From: Intoshia linei
Taxonomy: Eukaryota; Orthonectida; Rhopaluridae
Length of the DNA stretch: 35,854 nucleotides
Direction of reading: 5' to 3'
Assembly (NCBI GenBank): GCA_001642005.1
Contig: LWCA01000269.1
Location: 1-35,854, forward strand
Part shown: positions 1-12,899 of the stretch, in pieces
Numbering within the stretch: the stretch's first letter is position 1
How the letters are laid out: every line of letters begins with the position of its first letter
Notes under the pieces: model-generated
Databases searched by the model: none
Told to the model about the DNA's origin: nothing
The model's input: the letters and a program-made list of their open reading frames with translations, nothing else
Position numbers and translations under genes: made by a program

Positions 1-2
1 AA

Positions 3-194
3 ATCAAAGAACACGACGAACAATGTACCATAAGATCACCTGTTGAAAGATTCTTCGGAAGACTAAAGCAAATTTTCTCAGTTTTTTCTAGGATTTATAG
101 ATATGATCATCAAAATTTCGACATTGATTTCGATAACGCTGTATTGCTCACTAACGAATTTATATGTAAAACTGAATTAACCGAAGATGATTAA
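3..194 (+). pseudogene. C-terminal fragment of a DDE transposase (DDE_Tnp_4/Harbinger-like)
   Basis: An open frame enters from the left edge and stops at the TAA at 192-194 (63 codons). It reads SPVERFFGRLKQIFSVFSR and then a segment with ALLTNEFI. The VERxFGRLK pattern is typical of the third catalytic acidic residue (Glu) and following helix of DDE_4-type cut-and-paste transposases, and the last part fits the short helical C-terminus of that family. No start is in the window, so whether the element is intact cannot be judged. No inverted repeat that closes it was recognised just downstream. The family call rests on the short motif only. Confidence 0.55.
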
Positions 195-1664
195 AAATAT
201 CAAAAAAAATTATGGATAAAGAAGACCACGTGACGCAAAAAAGGAAGAAGACGCAAATCAAGTACAGAGAAAATATTAAGAAAAAATTAAAAAATTAAAT
301 TAAATATTTCTATATTTTTTGTATACAAGTATATAAAAGATCGAGCTTTATGCAAAAGACTGTCTTATCAACAAATGTTTAAGTTATATAAATTAGTTTA
401 TTGTTGCTTCACCATCAAATTTTATTTTTATGACTAAATAAATCAATAAAATTTGCGTAATTAATAGACAACCTTGTGGCTATGCATATCATTTCGTTTT
501 ATCTAGTTGGCGTAATAATACCAAATATATTTAGCCTTGTTGTTTTTTATCCATTGTAGTAAATCCGTGAAAAGTATTGGAAATTAGTACAGTCTAAGAC
601 TTAGACTAAGTCCTGATTAACGAAATTAAAAATTCCGTAATTCTATTAATATGGAATTTTAACCATCGTAACACCATAGTTAACGGAATTTAATTTTTTT
701 AAATAAAAAACATTAAATAATCATATTTCTTGTTAATATGAGTTTTTGACTTATACGTGACGAAGCAATATGCACAAAACATGCCCACCCTGACTTAGAC
801 TGTACTATTCATTAATAAGTGTATTAATTTAATAGTACAATTTTTGTACACGTACAAGGCTGGCTGAAATGCTGGCACCAGTATAATTTTTAATAAAGGA
901 CAACATTTTTCGAGCGATATATTGATTTCACATGATAATTTATAATTAGTTATTATTAATTATAAATAAATTTTCTCATTGACTTAATTAAAAGACTCGC
1001 GTAAATTAATCAACTCGTCTTGCGTATAGTAAAGAATGGAGAATCTTAACTAGTAAAGTAAATAACTATTACTATTTTGTATATAAACTCACTACGGGTA
1101 AACTTGTAATTTAAAAAATCTTAACACATCGATTTCATATACAGTCAAACCTATTATTTTCCTGATTAATATTTATTTATAAACCTTATTTACAAATAAT
1201 AATTAACGTCTAAATATTAATAAAATTACCAATTTTTATATTCATAATATTATTTTTAATATTTGCGACCAGCTTTATTCAATACATTCAATTCAACATC
1301 CCTGTACATTGTACATGTGCATGTATATTACACATTGAAACTAGAATATAAAAATTTAGCCTGACAAGGAAAGGCAACAAGTATGTAACCAATGGTTACT
1401 CTATTTTTTAATTCAAGAATTTTCCTTAGTCAATCACATGAAATATAAGGACGAGACCTCAAAAATTTGAGACGTAAATTGTAAACATAGGTACCAGAGC
1501 ATAAAAATGTACACAATTTGTAACTTATTATTAAAAATTTCAAAGTAAGGATGAGCAAAGTAATTAAAAATAGAAAGATAGACGACAATAGGTAAAAGGA
1601 AAAATTTTGTAAATTGAATAACAATAAATGTACATTTAATGTGCAGTAAATACAATAATATTAA
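195..1664. other. intergenic AT-rich stretch without a recognisable gene
   Basis: Short open frames here (for example at 1430-1655, minus) are of very low complexity and match nothing I recognise. The only structured item is the small inverted-repeat element at 585-807. The right part, next to 1665, should hold the 3' UTR of the INTS8 gene. Confidence 0.6.
585..807. mobile_element. small inverted-repeat element (MITE), TA-flanked
   Basis: The 14 bp at 585-598 (TAGTACAGTCTAAG) are repeated as the exact reverse complement at 794-807. The unit is 223 bp and AT-rich, with no coding capacity. A TA at both outer edges and a CAGT-type terminus suggest a Tc1/mariner-mobilised MITE. That assignment is inference from the ends only. 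Confidence 0.6.
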
Positions 1665-4600
1665 CTAGTAATTTAATATCTTGTCCATGAATCTGAAAAA
1701 TCGAATAAGTTTATTCATATAAGCCTGGAAAATGACTTCATTTGGGTTTGAATAATTCATTTCCAATTTTTGTATACACTTTTTAACAACAAGAGACTTG
1801 TTATAATAATTGCTTGTCGTAAAATAGTTAAGCATATACTCGAGTACACTTAAATCCCAAATATATTGATATAGTCTATCGGAAGAGTCAAAGGTGGGGC
1901 TTTGCTTAATTAATTGAAACACCTGAGTGTAATTAATGTGAGGCTTTTGCAAAAGACTAAATATAATAGATATTGTGTACCATTTTAGATTTATACAACA
2001 TTGTAACATTGAGGTATATGCACTTTTAAAAAATTCATCGTGTTCCATTACGGGGCCATCAAACATGAACCGAAGTAAATCTTGAGAGAAATTGTTAGAT
2101 TTTAGTCGTATATATTCCACATAATTTCTTAAAGCATCATGATTATATTTTGGTTCAAAAACAGTCGTCAAACTCAATCCTCGAGCATAGTAGTAGTAAC
2201 ATTCTTGACTGTCCAATTTCATTATACGAGTCAATGTTACATTAAATAAACTTTCCAATTGACTGATACAAGTTGCGTTTCTAGTGAATGAAGACCGCAT
2301 CATGCTACTTAAACTGTGTTTTGTGGGCCAAATATTGTTTAATTCAAAAATAGCATCATCGTATTCACTATGTGCCAAAAAAACCTATAAAAAATATAGA
2401 AATAGAAAAAATTAATTGATCAGATTAAGACCGGTACGGCCAAAGAAACCCATCAAAAATGTTCAAACTTTTTAGGATTCTTGGCACTACGCAAGTTTTT
2501 ATTTTAAACCTAACAATAACATTCATTTACAATTTATTCTTTTTAGGGGTACATAGATTTGTATACTGTACGTTGGGGTCCGTGACTCGCCGTGATTCGA
2601 ATTATTCCAATTGTCTCAATATGGAAGAAATGTTCCCTTAAATACTCTACTTTTTTATATTTATTTTAAATATAATTTTTTAATTAAAATTTTAAAGGAT
2701 TTTCAAAATCTTTAAAAATTGGGTGACAAAAATGTTCCCTTAAATACTCTACTAAATTTTGGTCGCAGGATCAAGACCGTGGAGAGGGGGTTAAGGGTCA
2801 TATGGCCCGGGACTACTACTATTAATAAATAATGTTGGAAAATTATCGTATATTAAAATTAGTTCCGTGTAAACATGTAAAATTGTTTTTCTTACTATAA
2901 TTGATTTTGTTGTCTAACCACTCGTCTTAAGGCATTAAATCAAATTTGTCAATTATTCGATTTATTATCGAAATTTAAAGAATATAGTGATAATCATCTA
3001 ATTGAAAAATGTAATCAATTACAATTGAATTACTCGTCATATTTCAACTACTACCTCACTTAATGATGAAATACTTCTGCTTAAACGAATATTAGGTGTA
3101 AATTTAATGATAGAATATCTCACCTAAAAAAGTTTTCGAAAACATTTTATCATTAAATTTAGAAAACATATTTCCATCTCTTGTTATATCGTTACGTATT
3201 TTTTTGACATTATTCGTATATGTAGCTTCTAATGAGAAAAGTTTCAGTGTGCTGAAGAGGATAAAATCTTACATACGATCTTCAATTAGCCAGAGTCGCG
3301 TGAATGGATTGGCAATATTAAAACTGATAAAGCAAAACTAATTAATTGTTTAGATGTAATAATAAATTTATTAAAAAAAGGCATGCAAAGCATTTAAGTG
3401 AAACGGTAATATTTATAATATTACTAATTATTGTCTTACTTATATATTGACTTATTGTATATTATATATATCTTATTGACTACTGATGGTGGATCATGTA
3501 AAATTTAAATCCACGGTTTCGGTTTACAGTAAACCGAATTAACATTTTGTATTTATCTTTTTCCAGTTTGAAATCCGAAAATATACATTTTAGTATAAAG
3601 TTAATGATAATGTCATTTACAACATGTTAATAAACTTTTCAATTAAAAAATTAGTTTGACACTTATTTAATTAGAATATTTTTCAAAATCTCTTTTGATT
3701 TCAATTTATAATGAAAAAAAATTTAAATCAATTCAAGATGGAAGTTGCCCTTAAAAACCAAAGTTAAGAATGCAAATCTGCAGAACCATCAAATATTACA
3801 TTGCATTTTTAAGTTTTATTTTCTTTATTAATGTTTTCGATCATTAAATCTATTTTTTTGGTAGAAATAAAAATATCCGCCCTCAATATTGTTTACAAAA
3901 AGTCAAGCTAGTATTTAAAAAAATATGTTTTACAAAATTCTGCGACATCTTTCATTCATAAAAAAAATTTAAGTCATTTGATATTTTCAAGATGTAAATT
4001 TCTAAAAAAGGGTAATTTAGGTTTTAACCCTGAAGACGTTTGCGATAAAACATCACTCTCGAAAAACTGTAATAATAATGAATTTGAAATATAAACTTGG
4101 AATTATGGTTTACAGATCTTCAAAACTTTGAACCAGAAATGAAACCAGTCCTGAACTAACTGAAAAATTCTTAGAGTTAAATAAGATTTGAAATTAGTAA
4201 GACGAATCAAAAAGAAAGGTGTATTTGGATTTATGGGAATTTAAGAATCAAATCTAATTGTGTTTGATAATGTTAAACCAAGCATTATTGCTTTTTCTAC
4301 AACATGGCTTGTAAAAGCTGGATTTTCAGCAGTGGTCGATATTTTTAGTAAGAAGAGATCAAAATTGGATGTGAACAACCGAGGAATAATGCGATTAAGA
4401 TTGAATAAACTAATAGAAATTGATTACGATTCATTGTGCAACAAACACCAATGCCAAAGCAGTCACTAACTAGTATAAATTTAAATAAATAAAGCATTTT
4501 ACTGTAAATAAAAGTAGATATTTTAAGATTTTTTAAGGTGGGCCATGGAATTTTAGGCTAAACTTTATTGGGTCATGGCCTGAAACAGGTTGAGAACCGC

Positions 4601-7600
4601 TGGATTAAAATACTCTCCAAAAATATTGAATTCACAATTTTGGCTAATTTCATAATGGAATCTTCACAGTTCAATGCATTCAATAAAACATTCCATGCAT
4701 AAAAAATTATACGCACCCCATTTTAAGCAATAATAAATAAAATAACCTGAAACAAAAGTGACAACAATATCCTCAAAAGTGCAACACAATTACAAGTTTG
4801 TATAAACCTAATAATAAATTGAGAGGTTAGGAATTTTTCAAATTCAACATCCAAAACCATATTAGTACTAGTAATATGTAAAAAATAATTTGAATCAAAA
4901 AAAACATTTTTAGAATACGTTGAATTGAATTGATTATAAATACTTCTAAAAGTATGTTTCTTTTCAGCAGAACTATCATCTGTGACAAGACAAAAAATAA
5001 AAGATTCGCACAATAATCTAGCATTCCTGCGAATATCCATATCTGGAATAATTTTGACTATAGATTCAGTTTTGAAAAGTACAAAAACATCACTGTTCTC
5101 AGATATTCTTGCACAAGTTTTGATGGAAATGCAAAGATTTATAAGATTTTGGATTATAGATGTAAATTTAGTGAACGATGCATAATGTTTATGGTTTTCA
5201 TGAGATGTTTTAAACGTTATTAACATTAGTTTCATGTTGTGCAATAATTTAGAAATATTTCTAGAGGTATCATAATTAAATGCTTCAATACTGTCTACAT
5301 GTGGACCAACGTAGGAAATATCCATAAAATATAATTGACAATAGAAATTTAGTTGGAAAGAATAGAAATGAATTAGCCAATCTAATGACGGGATTTGTGC
5401 ATTAGATCTAAACGAAGATATATATTCATTGAGGGTATTTGGAAATTGAAATATTTTTTTAGTGACGGTAGCATTTTTTAGAATGGCATCCTTAAAAATG
5501 TAGTGTCCACGGTCGAAATCATTCAAGTAATTGTTAAATTGAATGGGAGAAATAAATGCAATATTTTTGATGAACATGTGATGGGATGTGGGTTTCCAAT
5601 GTGAATTTTCTAATGTTAATTTTGTCTCACATTTTTCACTTTTATATATATCAAATCGAATAGTATTCGAAGTTTTAAGTAAATTATTGCCAAGATTGAG
5701 ATGATTCAAAAGTAAATTTCGATGTTCAGAAAATACAGAGGAAGGCAGTATACAGAAATTGCAATGAGCAACGACGCAAATGTAAGTATGTTCGAATCTA
5801 ATAAGTCGAGCCAAATGGTTATGTGACTGTTTAACGAGGGTTTCAACGGCCAACAACAAATGATATACATGATGGAAAAGTCGATTAGACACTAAAATCT
5901 GATTTTTGTATAATAGTAAAGAAGCTAGAGCCAATTTAGAACTAAATTTGTTGTTTATAAGATGATAATATTGTTCGTTCAGTTTAGACAATTTAGTCAG
6001 ATTTTTGTAATCACACAGTTTTTTCCCAATGGGTAAATTTTCCAAAATTTGTATAATTTGCGATTTATCATAGGAAGCAGATAGTTCTGTATTGATGTAA
6101 AAAAGGGGACAGAGTCTGTTTGCACTTTTATCAAACTTTTTTTTGGGAGTTTCCTTTTGAACAGGATTACTACCAATTCGTCGTATTCTATCAATAACCG
6201 ATCTAAGCCTTTTGAGTTGCACAAAATTAGCTCTACGCTTCAAAGCCACTAAAAAATTGCTAATTATTCGATCATTTGAAACATATGTTGTACCTTTAAA
6301 GATTACCGATTTGTTTAAAACCATAGAAAACAGACCCGGAACAAAAATAGGATACTGACAAATGGATAAAAACACATTAAACAAAATAAACTTGTTGGTG
6401 CTTTCAATAGACCACAACTTAGGATAATTCGAAAGGTAATCAATGTTTTCACTTCTTATATTCTCGTCACATTGCATCCTATAAACCAGCCGAATTCTCA
6501 TTGGTAAACTAAAATAGAAACCTTTATCTAAAGAATTTAAAAGTGCTTTTAATAATTGAGTCAAATTTTGCTTAGATATGGCGTCCAACAATTCATTATA
6601 TAAATTTTCCTTTTCAGAGAGTTTTTGCCAAAACGAAAATTTTTCGAGTCTACATTTAATTTGTGACACCTTTTCAATAAATTCATCACCTGTTTCATCA
6701 ATTCGGGTTAAAGACTGAATATTCCATTTACTCTTCATACCTCGTAATTTTTCTAAAATAAAGTCATTGGATTCGTAAAACTGTTTTGCTTTATAATGAG
6801 ACAAATAACAAAATGAAATAATATCAGAAAAAGACAAATTTTCGTAAATATCTTCCTGACATTGAATCAAATCAATTTGATTCAACAATTTAACATAGCA
6901 ATCCAAAGCCAAAACATAATTTTTTCGATAAATATGAAATCTACCAATAGAATCCAAAATAAAATATTGAGAAACTTTAATATTTTGAAAAGTATTGAGA
7001 AATTTAACATTATCGACAACATAATTCACATGCTCGTTTAAAGTGTTGATTAAAACTGTTACAAAAATTCTACTCCAGTCAATTTTATCCATAATTACAT
7101 TTACAGTTTCAGGTGTAAACAAATTATCAACTTGCGAATTCCTCGGTATCCAATCTGAAAAAATATTGTTGGGTCTGTCAAATTTTTTTAAATAATTTGT
7201 AGTAAACTCGTTTTTCCATGTATCAAACATTGACTCTTCCATTTGAATACGCAAATAAAACGACAAGTACACAATTTTTGCACACCTGGCATCTATGTTA
7301 TCAAACTCCCAAAAAGAATCCGACATTTCAATATATTTACTGATCAATGGTATCGTATTTTCCACATCTTTCTTATCAATAGATAAGAGTTTTCCATTTT
7401 CTTGGTATTGTTTCAATTCATTTTTAAATTCTTGACAACATAAACCAAAATTTAAAATATGCTCGGAACCATCAAATACGTTTATTAATCGTTTGCTATA
7501 TTTTTCACTTTTTGATAAGCTCATTCGCAATAAACAACCTACGAGTATTTTCAAGTGAATCGTTTTTAAATACTTGCGCAGAATGTTATAATTCCATTTA

Positions 7601-7902
7601 TAATAATCTGCAACGTTTAAAGATAAACCTATTAAGGAATAAAATCTTACTGGCACCTTTTTCCATTTTTTTATTTCTTTTGGTTTCTTGTCCTGTCTCA
7701 CGATTTCGGAATCATTGAAATAAACTTGCATCATTTCAAGAAATGTTCTACAATATGAAAATGCTGTTTTTTCTTCAATTTGAGGTAAAATGTATGAAAA
7801 ATCATTTGGATTCACTATAAATTCAAGCGTTGTGTAATTTAGAATTTTTTCTAAACGTTCTGCATCCATTTCATAATTATTTTTATTTTTTAATATTAAC
7901 AT
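1665..7902 (-). CDS. INTS8: Integrator complex subunit 8 (INTS8), two exons
   Basis: Exon 1 is 7902-4747 (1052 codons) and exon 2 is 2384-1665. The donor CAG|GTTATT and acceptor TTTTTTATAG|G keep phase 0 and give about 1291 residues, longer than the human protein (near 995). Near residues 65-110, FYSLIGLSLNVADYYKWNYN with a following ILRKYL matches the INTS8 segment LKLLALKVAAHLKWDLDILEK. The exon 2 end, YIWDLSVLEYM and then NYSNPNEV, matches the vertebrate C-terminus YIWDVTILEYL...NASNPEEV. INTS8 is a helical/TPR-like Integrator subunit that helps hold PP2A on the complex during attenuation of Pol II transcription and snRNA 3' processing. The first ATG (7902) is used; ATG 7869 (MDAERL) is an alternative. 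A 3.1 kb exon without introns is odd in this locus. The extra length may include in-frame micro-introns or lineage-specific insertions. Confidence 0.82.
2930..3350 (+). pseudogene. hAT transposase remnant (C-terminal dimerisation region)
   Basis: In one frame (from about 3225) the sequence reads ASNEKSFSVLKRIKSYIRSS, directly followed by ISQSRVNGLAIL. This is the well-known hAT dimerisation signature (A-N-E-R-S-F-S-x-L-K-x-I-K-x-x-x-R-S-x-x-x-x-x-R-L-x-x-L). Upstream the reading is broken by stops and frame changes, so this is a dead copy. It lies in the INTS8 intron, opposite in strand to the host gene. Confidence 0.75.
4260..4604 (+). pseudogene. second hAT remnant: ZBED/SCAND3-type transposase C-terminus plus terminal repeat
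   Basis: The open stretch to the stop at 4467-4469 encodes IIAFSTTWLVKAGFSAVVDI and then KKRSKLDVNNRG, ending HQCQSSH. It matches the C-terminus of the ZBED/SCAND3-type hAT group (LLAFPTSYLVEAGFSAV ... RLDLEKRGDLRLKL ... HQAHPSH). About 130 bases further, at 4590-4604, GGTTGAGAACCGCTG is the reverse complement of a typical hAT end (CAGCGGTTCTCAACC), so this marks the element's right end. The left end was not found. It is a different hAT subgroup from the remnant near 3250. Confidence 0.75.
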
Positions 7903-8503
7903 AACTTTAAATTTATCTTATAATTAACCGTATCTATTTAATTTTATTTTATTAAATATCAAAATTTAAATAAAAATTTTAATTTCATATTGTAAACGCT
8001 TAGAAAATTGTTTAAAGTTTTATTGGACTTTTTATTAATGGAATAGACAATTATTTAAGATAATGGAAATTTTTTGAAAATTTTGAAAATAAATTTTAAA
8101 ATCAGAGAGAAGATTAATGAATCATTAGAAAATCTAAAATTTTCTTCATAGAATCAAAATCTTTCATCATTTTTTTAAATTAGTCATAATCAAGATGTGA
8201 AATTACAAATGCAAAAAATTAACGTTATAAACATAATTAGTTTCAATAAAATTTCAGTTAGTTTAGAATTTCAAGCATAGAACATCCACGGTAACATAAT
8301 TTCATTGTTTATTTATATTAATGTCATGGCAAACAAAATAAAGATGATAATCAGTCATAGTAACTGCACTACATTTGGCAACACTGTTCTATTTAAAAGT
8401 TACATTTTACGTTTAGTTTTATATCAAATTTATTTCAAACTTTACAACCTAAAAAAGTAAGAAAAAAATGAAAAAAGATAAAATTTCAAATTAGATACAT
8501 CAA
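7903..8503. promoter_or_regulatory. divergent intergenic region between INTS8 and UAP56
   Basis: The start codons of INTS8 (minus) and UAP56 (plus) are 601 bp apart, head to head, with no other gene between, so both promoters must lie here or overlap. No TATA box or other element can be named with confidence in this AT-rich DNA. A probable 5' UTR intron or trans-splice acceptor of UAP56 lies at 8457-8494. Confidence 0.5.
8457..8494 (+). other. probable 38-nt 5' UTR intron (or trans-splice acceptor) of UAP56
   Basis: GTAAGA at 8457 and TTTCAAATTAG ending at 8494 frame a 38-nt segment of the same size as the coding introns of this gene. Removing it deletes an out-of-frame upstream ATG (8468) and leaves ATACATCAAATG as the leader. 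If the organism uses spliced leaders, the AG at 8494 could instead accept one. Confidence 0.5.
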
Positions 8504-10274
<1,771 letters not shown>

Positions 10275-10289
10275 TTGTAATATTTATGT

Positions 10290-10295
10290 AATAAA
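10290..10295 (+). other. poly(A) signal AATAAA of UAP56
   Basis: AATAAA starts 16 bases after the stop codon. It implies a very short 3' UTR, in keeping with the compact gene structure. Confidence 0.5.
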
Positions 10296-10728
10296 AATTA
10301 GATTTGTTTTTATTAAAGTTTATAAAATGTATTTTTGTTTTTTAGTTTTAAAAGTTAACCCCAATAAGTCAAATTGTTTGTTTTACACTGCGTGGTAGCA
10401 TTTCTATATTTTGCAACTACTTTTTTCTGTACATTAAGTATATAATACACATTGTGTTGAACCTTTTTTGCATGTTACGATTAAAATTCATTAATTTGAA
10501 TCGTAATGAATTTATCTTCACTATAAGTTATTTTTAATTTTGTTTCGATTTTCGATTAATAAATTAATTTTTAATACTGTTGTTTGTACATTATTGTGTA
10601 ATCGATTGTGCATACTTTCTTGAATAATTTTATTTGAGTTATCACGCCACAAAAATACAAACACTCCTTTGTTAAATTATTGTCGTTCAGTTGTAACGTA
10701 TCAGAAATTATGGTTCATTAGTTAAGTA
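10296..10728. other. intergenic AT-rich spacer
   Basis: Apart from poly-T/A runs nothing is recognised between the UAP56 poly(A) signal and the left inverted repeat of the pogo-like element. Confidence 0.5.
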
Positions 10729-10928
10729 CAGTCAACTCTCTATAACGTGAACTTTTCCAATAATGAACAACAACAAAAAATTTGTTATCATTTACTATGA
10801 AAAAAGTAAATGAATCGTGAACATTCTATACGTGAACGATGAACATAATTTGTCCAAATTAAAGTGAAGTTCTAATTGTTATTCACAATTATTGTATACA
10901 AAACGTGCTTTTTGAAAATTTTTGCAAC

Positions 10929-11325
10929 ATGAACAAAAAAAATTTAAAAAAAAGAAAAGATTTAGCTGCATCTACAAAGAAAAAACTAATTTATTTATTT
11001 GATGAAGACAAAGTAGTACACAACGTTTTCTTGCTTTAAAACAACATGTATACAATAAACATTAAAAAAAATAATATATATGAAGAAAATCTAATAATGT
11101 CTGAACTTGAAGACCCAAAAATCTTACCTGTTACCCATTATCATGCTAAAAAATTAGAAACATTTTTAATGATTCATAAACCCAGAAAGATTATCCAATG
11201 TATGGACTTTAATGCAGGAAATAAAGTCTGAAAAATTGGCAGGATCATCAAAAATAACTGATTACTTTGGTTCTACTAAAAAAAAAAAGAAAAGAATTGA
11301 TATAATTATTATAATAATGTTTATT
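10929..11325 (+). pseudogene. pogo/Tigger-like transposase remnant ending in a PIP-box-like motif
   Basis: From ATG 10929 the reading is MNKKNLKKRKDLAASTKKK and then LIYLFDEDK, like the lysine-rich start and first HTH helix of CENP-B/Tigger proteins. A frame then carries HYHAKKLETFLMIHKPRK (in 11101-11231) and runs out. One base shifted, the reading continues IKSEKLAGSSKITDYFGSTK plus a lysine run (about 11216-11310). The catalytic DDE core is missing, so this is an internally deleted copy with a frameshift. The terminal KITDYF resembles the PCNA-interacting motif (Q-x-x-I-x-x-Y-F) reported for pogo transposase C-termini. Confidence 0.55.
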
Positions 11326-11639
11326 ATTTATTTATCTTTGTAAAATTAATGAATAAGTTATCTATTTTTTTGTGATTGTTATAATATCAACTTTAATTTT
11401 ACGGTTACTATGTAAATCAATATTTTGTTTACCATTTCTACTATCATGAATACTCAAATATTCGAGTCCCAAATGTTCACTTGGTAGAGGGTTGACTCTA
11501 TTGATTCTGCAGGCATCAAAGTAGTAGTGTCATTATCTATGTCAGTGCTGCCCAAATGGTGCACCGACAGTTGAATCTCATTTTTTTTTGATTTATTTAA
11601 TTTATTAGGCAAATTGTAAATGGGATTATAAAGCGACTA

Positions 11640-12410
11640 AGCGTGAACGAAAAAAATGAAATTGTCGGTTTACTAGTTAAAGGAAATAGTACTCTTCAAA
11701 TTTCTTGATGTCTAGACTGGGATCACCGGACTATTAAAAAATGGCTGAATGCCCTATCTAAAGCAAAACGAAAGATTTAAATACGGTCGAAAAAAGGTAG
11801 TGTCACCAAGAAAATTATTTCGAATTAAAAGGATCGTGTCATTATCATTACTTTCCACGAGTTCCAGCATATTCTCGTCTTGTAATGTAATAAATGTGTC
11901 TAAAACAAGTCGCTCTAGGATTTTAAACTCTATTGCATCTGTAAAAGCTTTAAGAAAATCTATTTTGAAACCTGTCCATAAGAAAAAACGAATACAATGG
12001 GGTAAAATCAATTTAAAGACTAACTTCCAAAAGGTTATATTTACTGATGAGGGAAGAGCAACATTAGATGGTTCGGATGGGTGTTGAATAACGTCAAAAT
12101 TTTATCAGTAATATGTCGCCAACAAGGTGGTGGTGTTATGTTTAGGGCAGGTATAATTGGAAATGAAATATTAGGACCATATAAAGTGCCCAGAAGAGTG
12201 AAAATGAATTCGAAGTTGTAATACTTAACATTTTTAAATTGTTACGTTTAGTTACAATGAATTCTTGGAAGAAAACTATCTTTCATGGTTTAATTCGAAA
12301 AGTGAATAATTTAAAAAGAATAGTATTCATGCAGGATAATGAGCCTTTCCATTCATCATCTCTCACTATTATTAACATTCACATTAGTAGAATGTTCACG
12401 ATTCATTTTT
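11640..12410 (+). pseudogene. Tc1/mariner-family transposase, degraded
   Basis: Successive frames give LSVNEKNEIVGLLVKGNSTL (N-terminal HTH), RTIKKWL, KPVHKKKRIQWGKIN, VIFTDEGRATLDGSDG (first catalytic Asp), RQQGGGVMFRAGIIGNEILG and, around 12325, IVFMQDNEPFHSSSLT (second catalytic Asp). This order is that of Tc1-like DDE transposases (VIFTDE ... GGVMFWAGI ... FMQDNAPSH). At least two frameshifts and several stops break it. Confidence 0.8.
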
Positions 12411-12503
12411 TTTTTCAGTGTAAACTATAACAATTTTTTTTTGTTGTTCATTATTGGAGAAGTTCACGTTATAGAGGGTTTATCTCATAGAGGGTTGACT
12501 GTA

Positions 12504-12899
12504 TTATATTAATTTACCCCGTAACAGTACTAATATTGTAATTTTCACTTTAGTTTGGTGGAAAAAGTGAAAAGTTCTTTTAAAAAGTGTTTACTTTTGA
12601 GAGTTTACTGTATGCCGTAAAAAAAGTTTATAGAAATGGAGATAACCGAGAAGCAGTTAATTACTCATGGTTAAATAATATATTTAGTAGTTTTCTAAAA
12701 GTGGTGTGGTTTATATAAAAATGATTTAACTAAACTTTAAACTTTTATAACAAAAAAATAATAAAAACGCCACTTAAATTAAGCCTTAATATCCGAATTT
12801 CCAATAAATTAAAAAATGGTTGATTATTAATAGAGAGTAACTATGGTATAATATTAAAAATTTTTGATATTTTAAATTTGAAACAAAAGTATTAAAAGC
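12504..12899 (+). promoter_or_regulatory. upstream region of NCBP1
   Basis: About 400 bases of AT-rich DNA lie between the right end of the pogo-like element and the NCBP1 start. No further gene or clear motif is seen. The promoter and 5' UTR of NCBP1 must lie here or within the element. Confidence 0.4.

Larger units (their letters stand above)
2385..4746 (-). other. INTS8 intron 1 (2362 nt), enlarged by transposon remains
   Basis: This is the only intron in the INTS8 model. It runs from the donor at 4746-4745 to the acceptor at 2386-2385. It holds two hAT transposase remnants on the plus strand and a repeated 25-base segment (ATGTTCCCTTAAATACTCTAC... at about 2630 and 2732). Most introns in the neighbouring genes are below 50 nt. 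Confidence 0.75.
10729..12501. mobile_element. composite pogo/Tigger-like element with an internal Tc1-like transposase remnant
   Basis: The left end (10729 to about 10783, beginning CAGTCAACTCTCTATAACGT) is matched by the reverse complement of 12426-12501. The pairing runs for about 55 bases, apart from an insertion of about 17 bases in the right arm that repeats TAGAGGG. TA flanks both ends (10727-10728 and 12502-12503). Inside are broken N- and C-terminal pieces of a CENP-B/pogo-type transposase and, further right, a Tc1-like transposase remnant. A third copy of the end motif (GTTCAC...TAGAGGGTTGACT, 11474-11496) lies between the two coding pieces. One element therefore probably ended there, and another inserted beside or inside it. 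Confidence 0.75.

Noticed and set aside
2459-2641. Plus-strand open frame of 60 codons in the INTS8 intron
   Set aside because: No recognisable domain and it ends in a repeated segment; most likely chance.
4982-5185. Plus-strand open frame inside INTS8 exon 1 (also 7512-7718, and the minus frames 4827-5024 and 5997-6224)
   Set aside because: Each overlaps the long INTS8 reading frame in another frame and shows no family similarity; these are shadows.
11754-12011. Minus-strand 85-codon frame
   Set aside because: Antisense of the Tc1-like transposase remnant.
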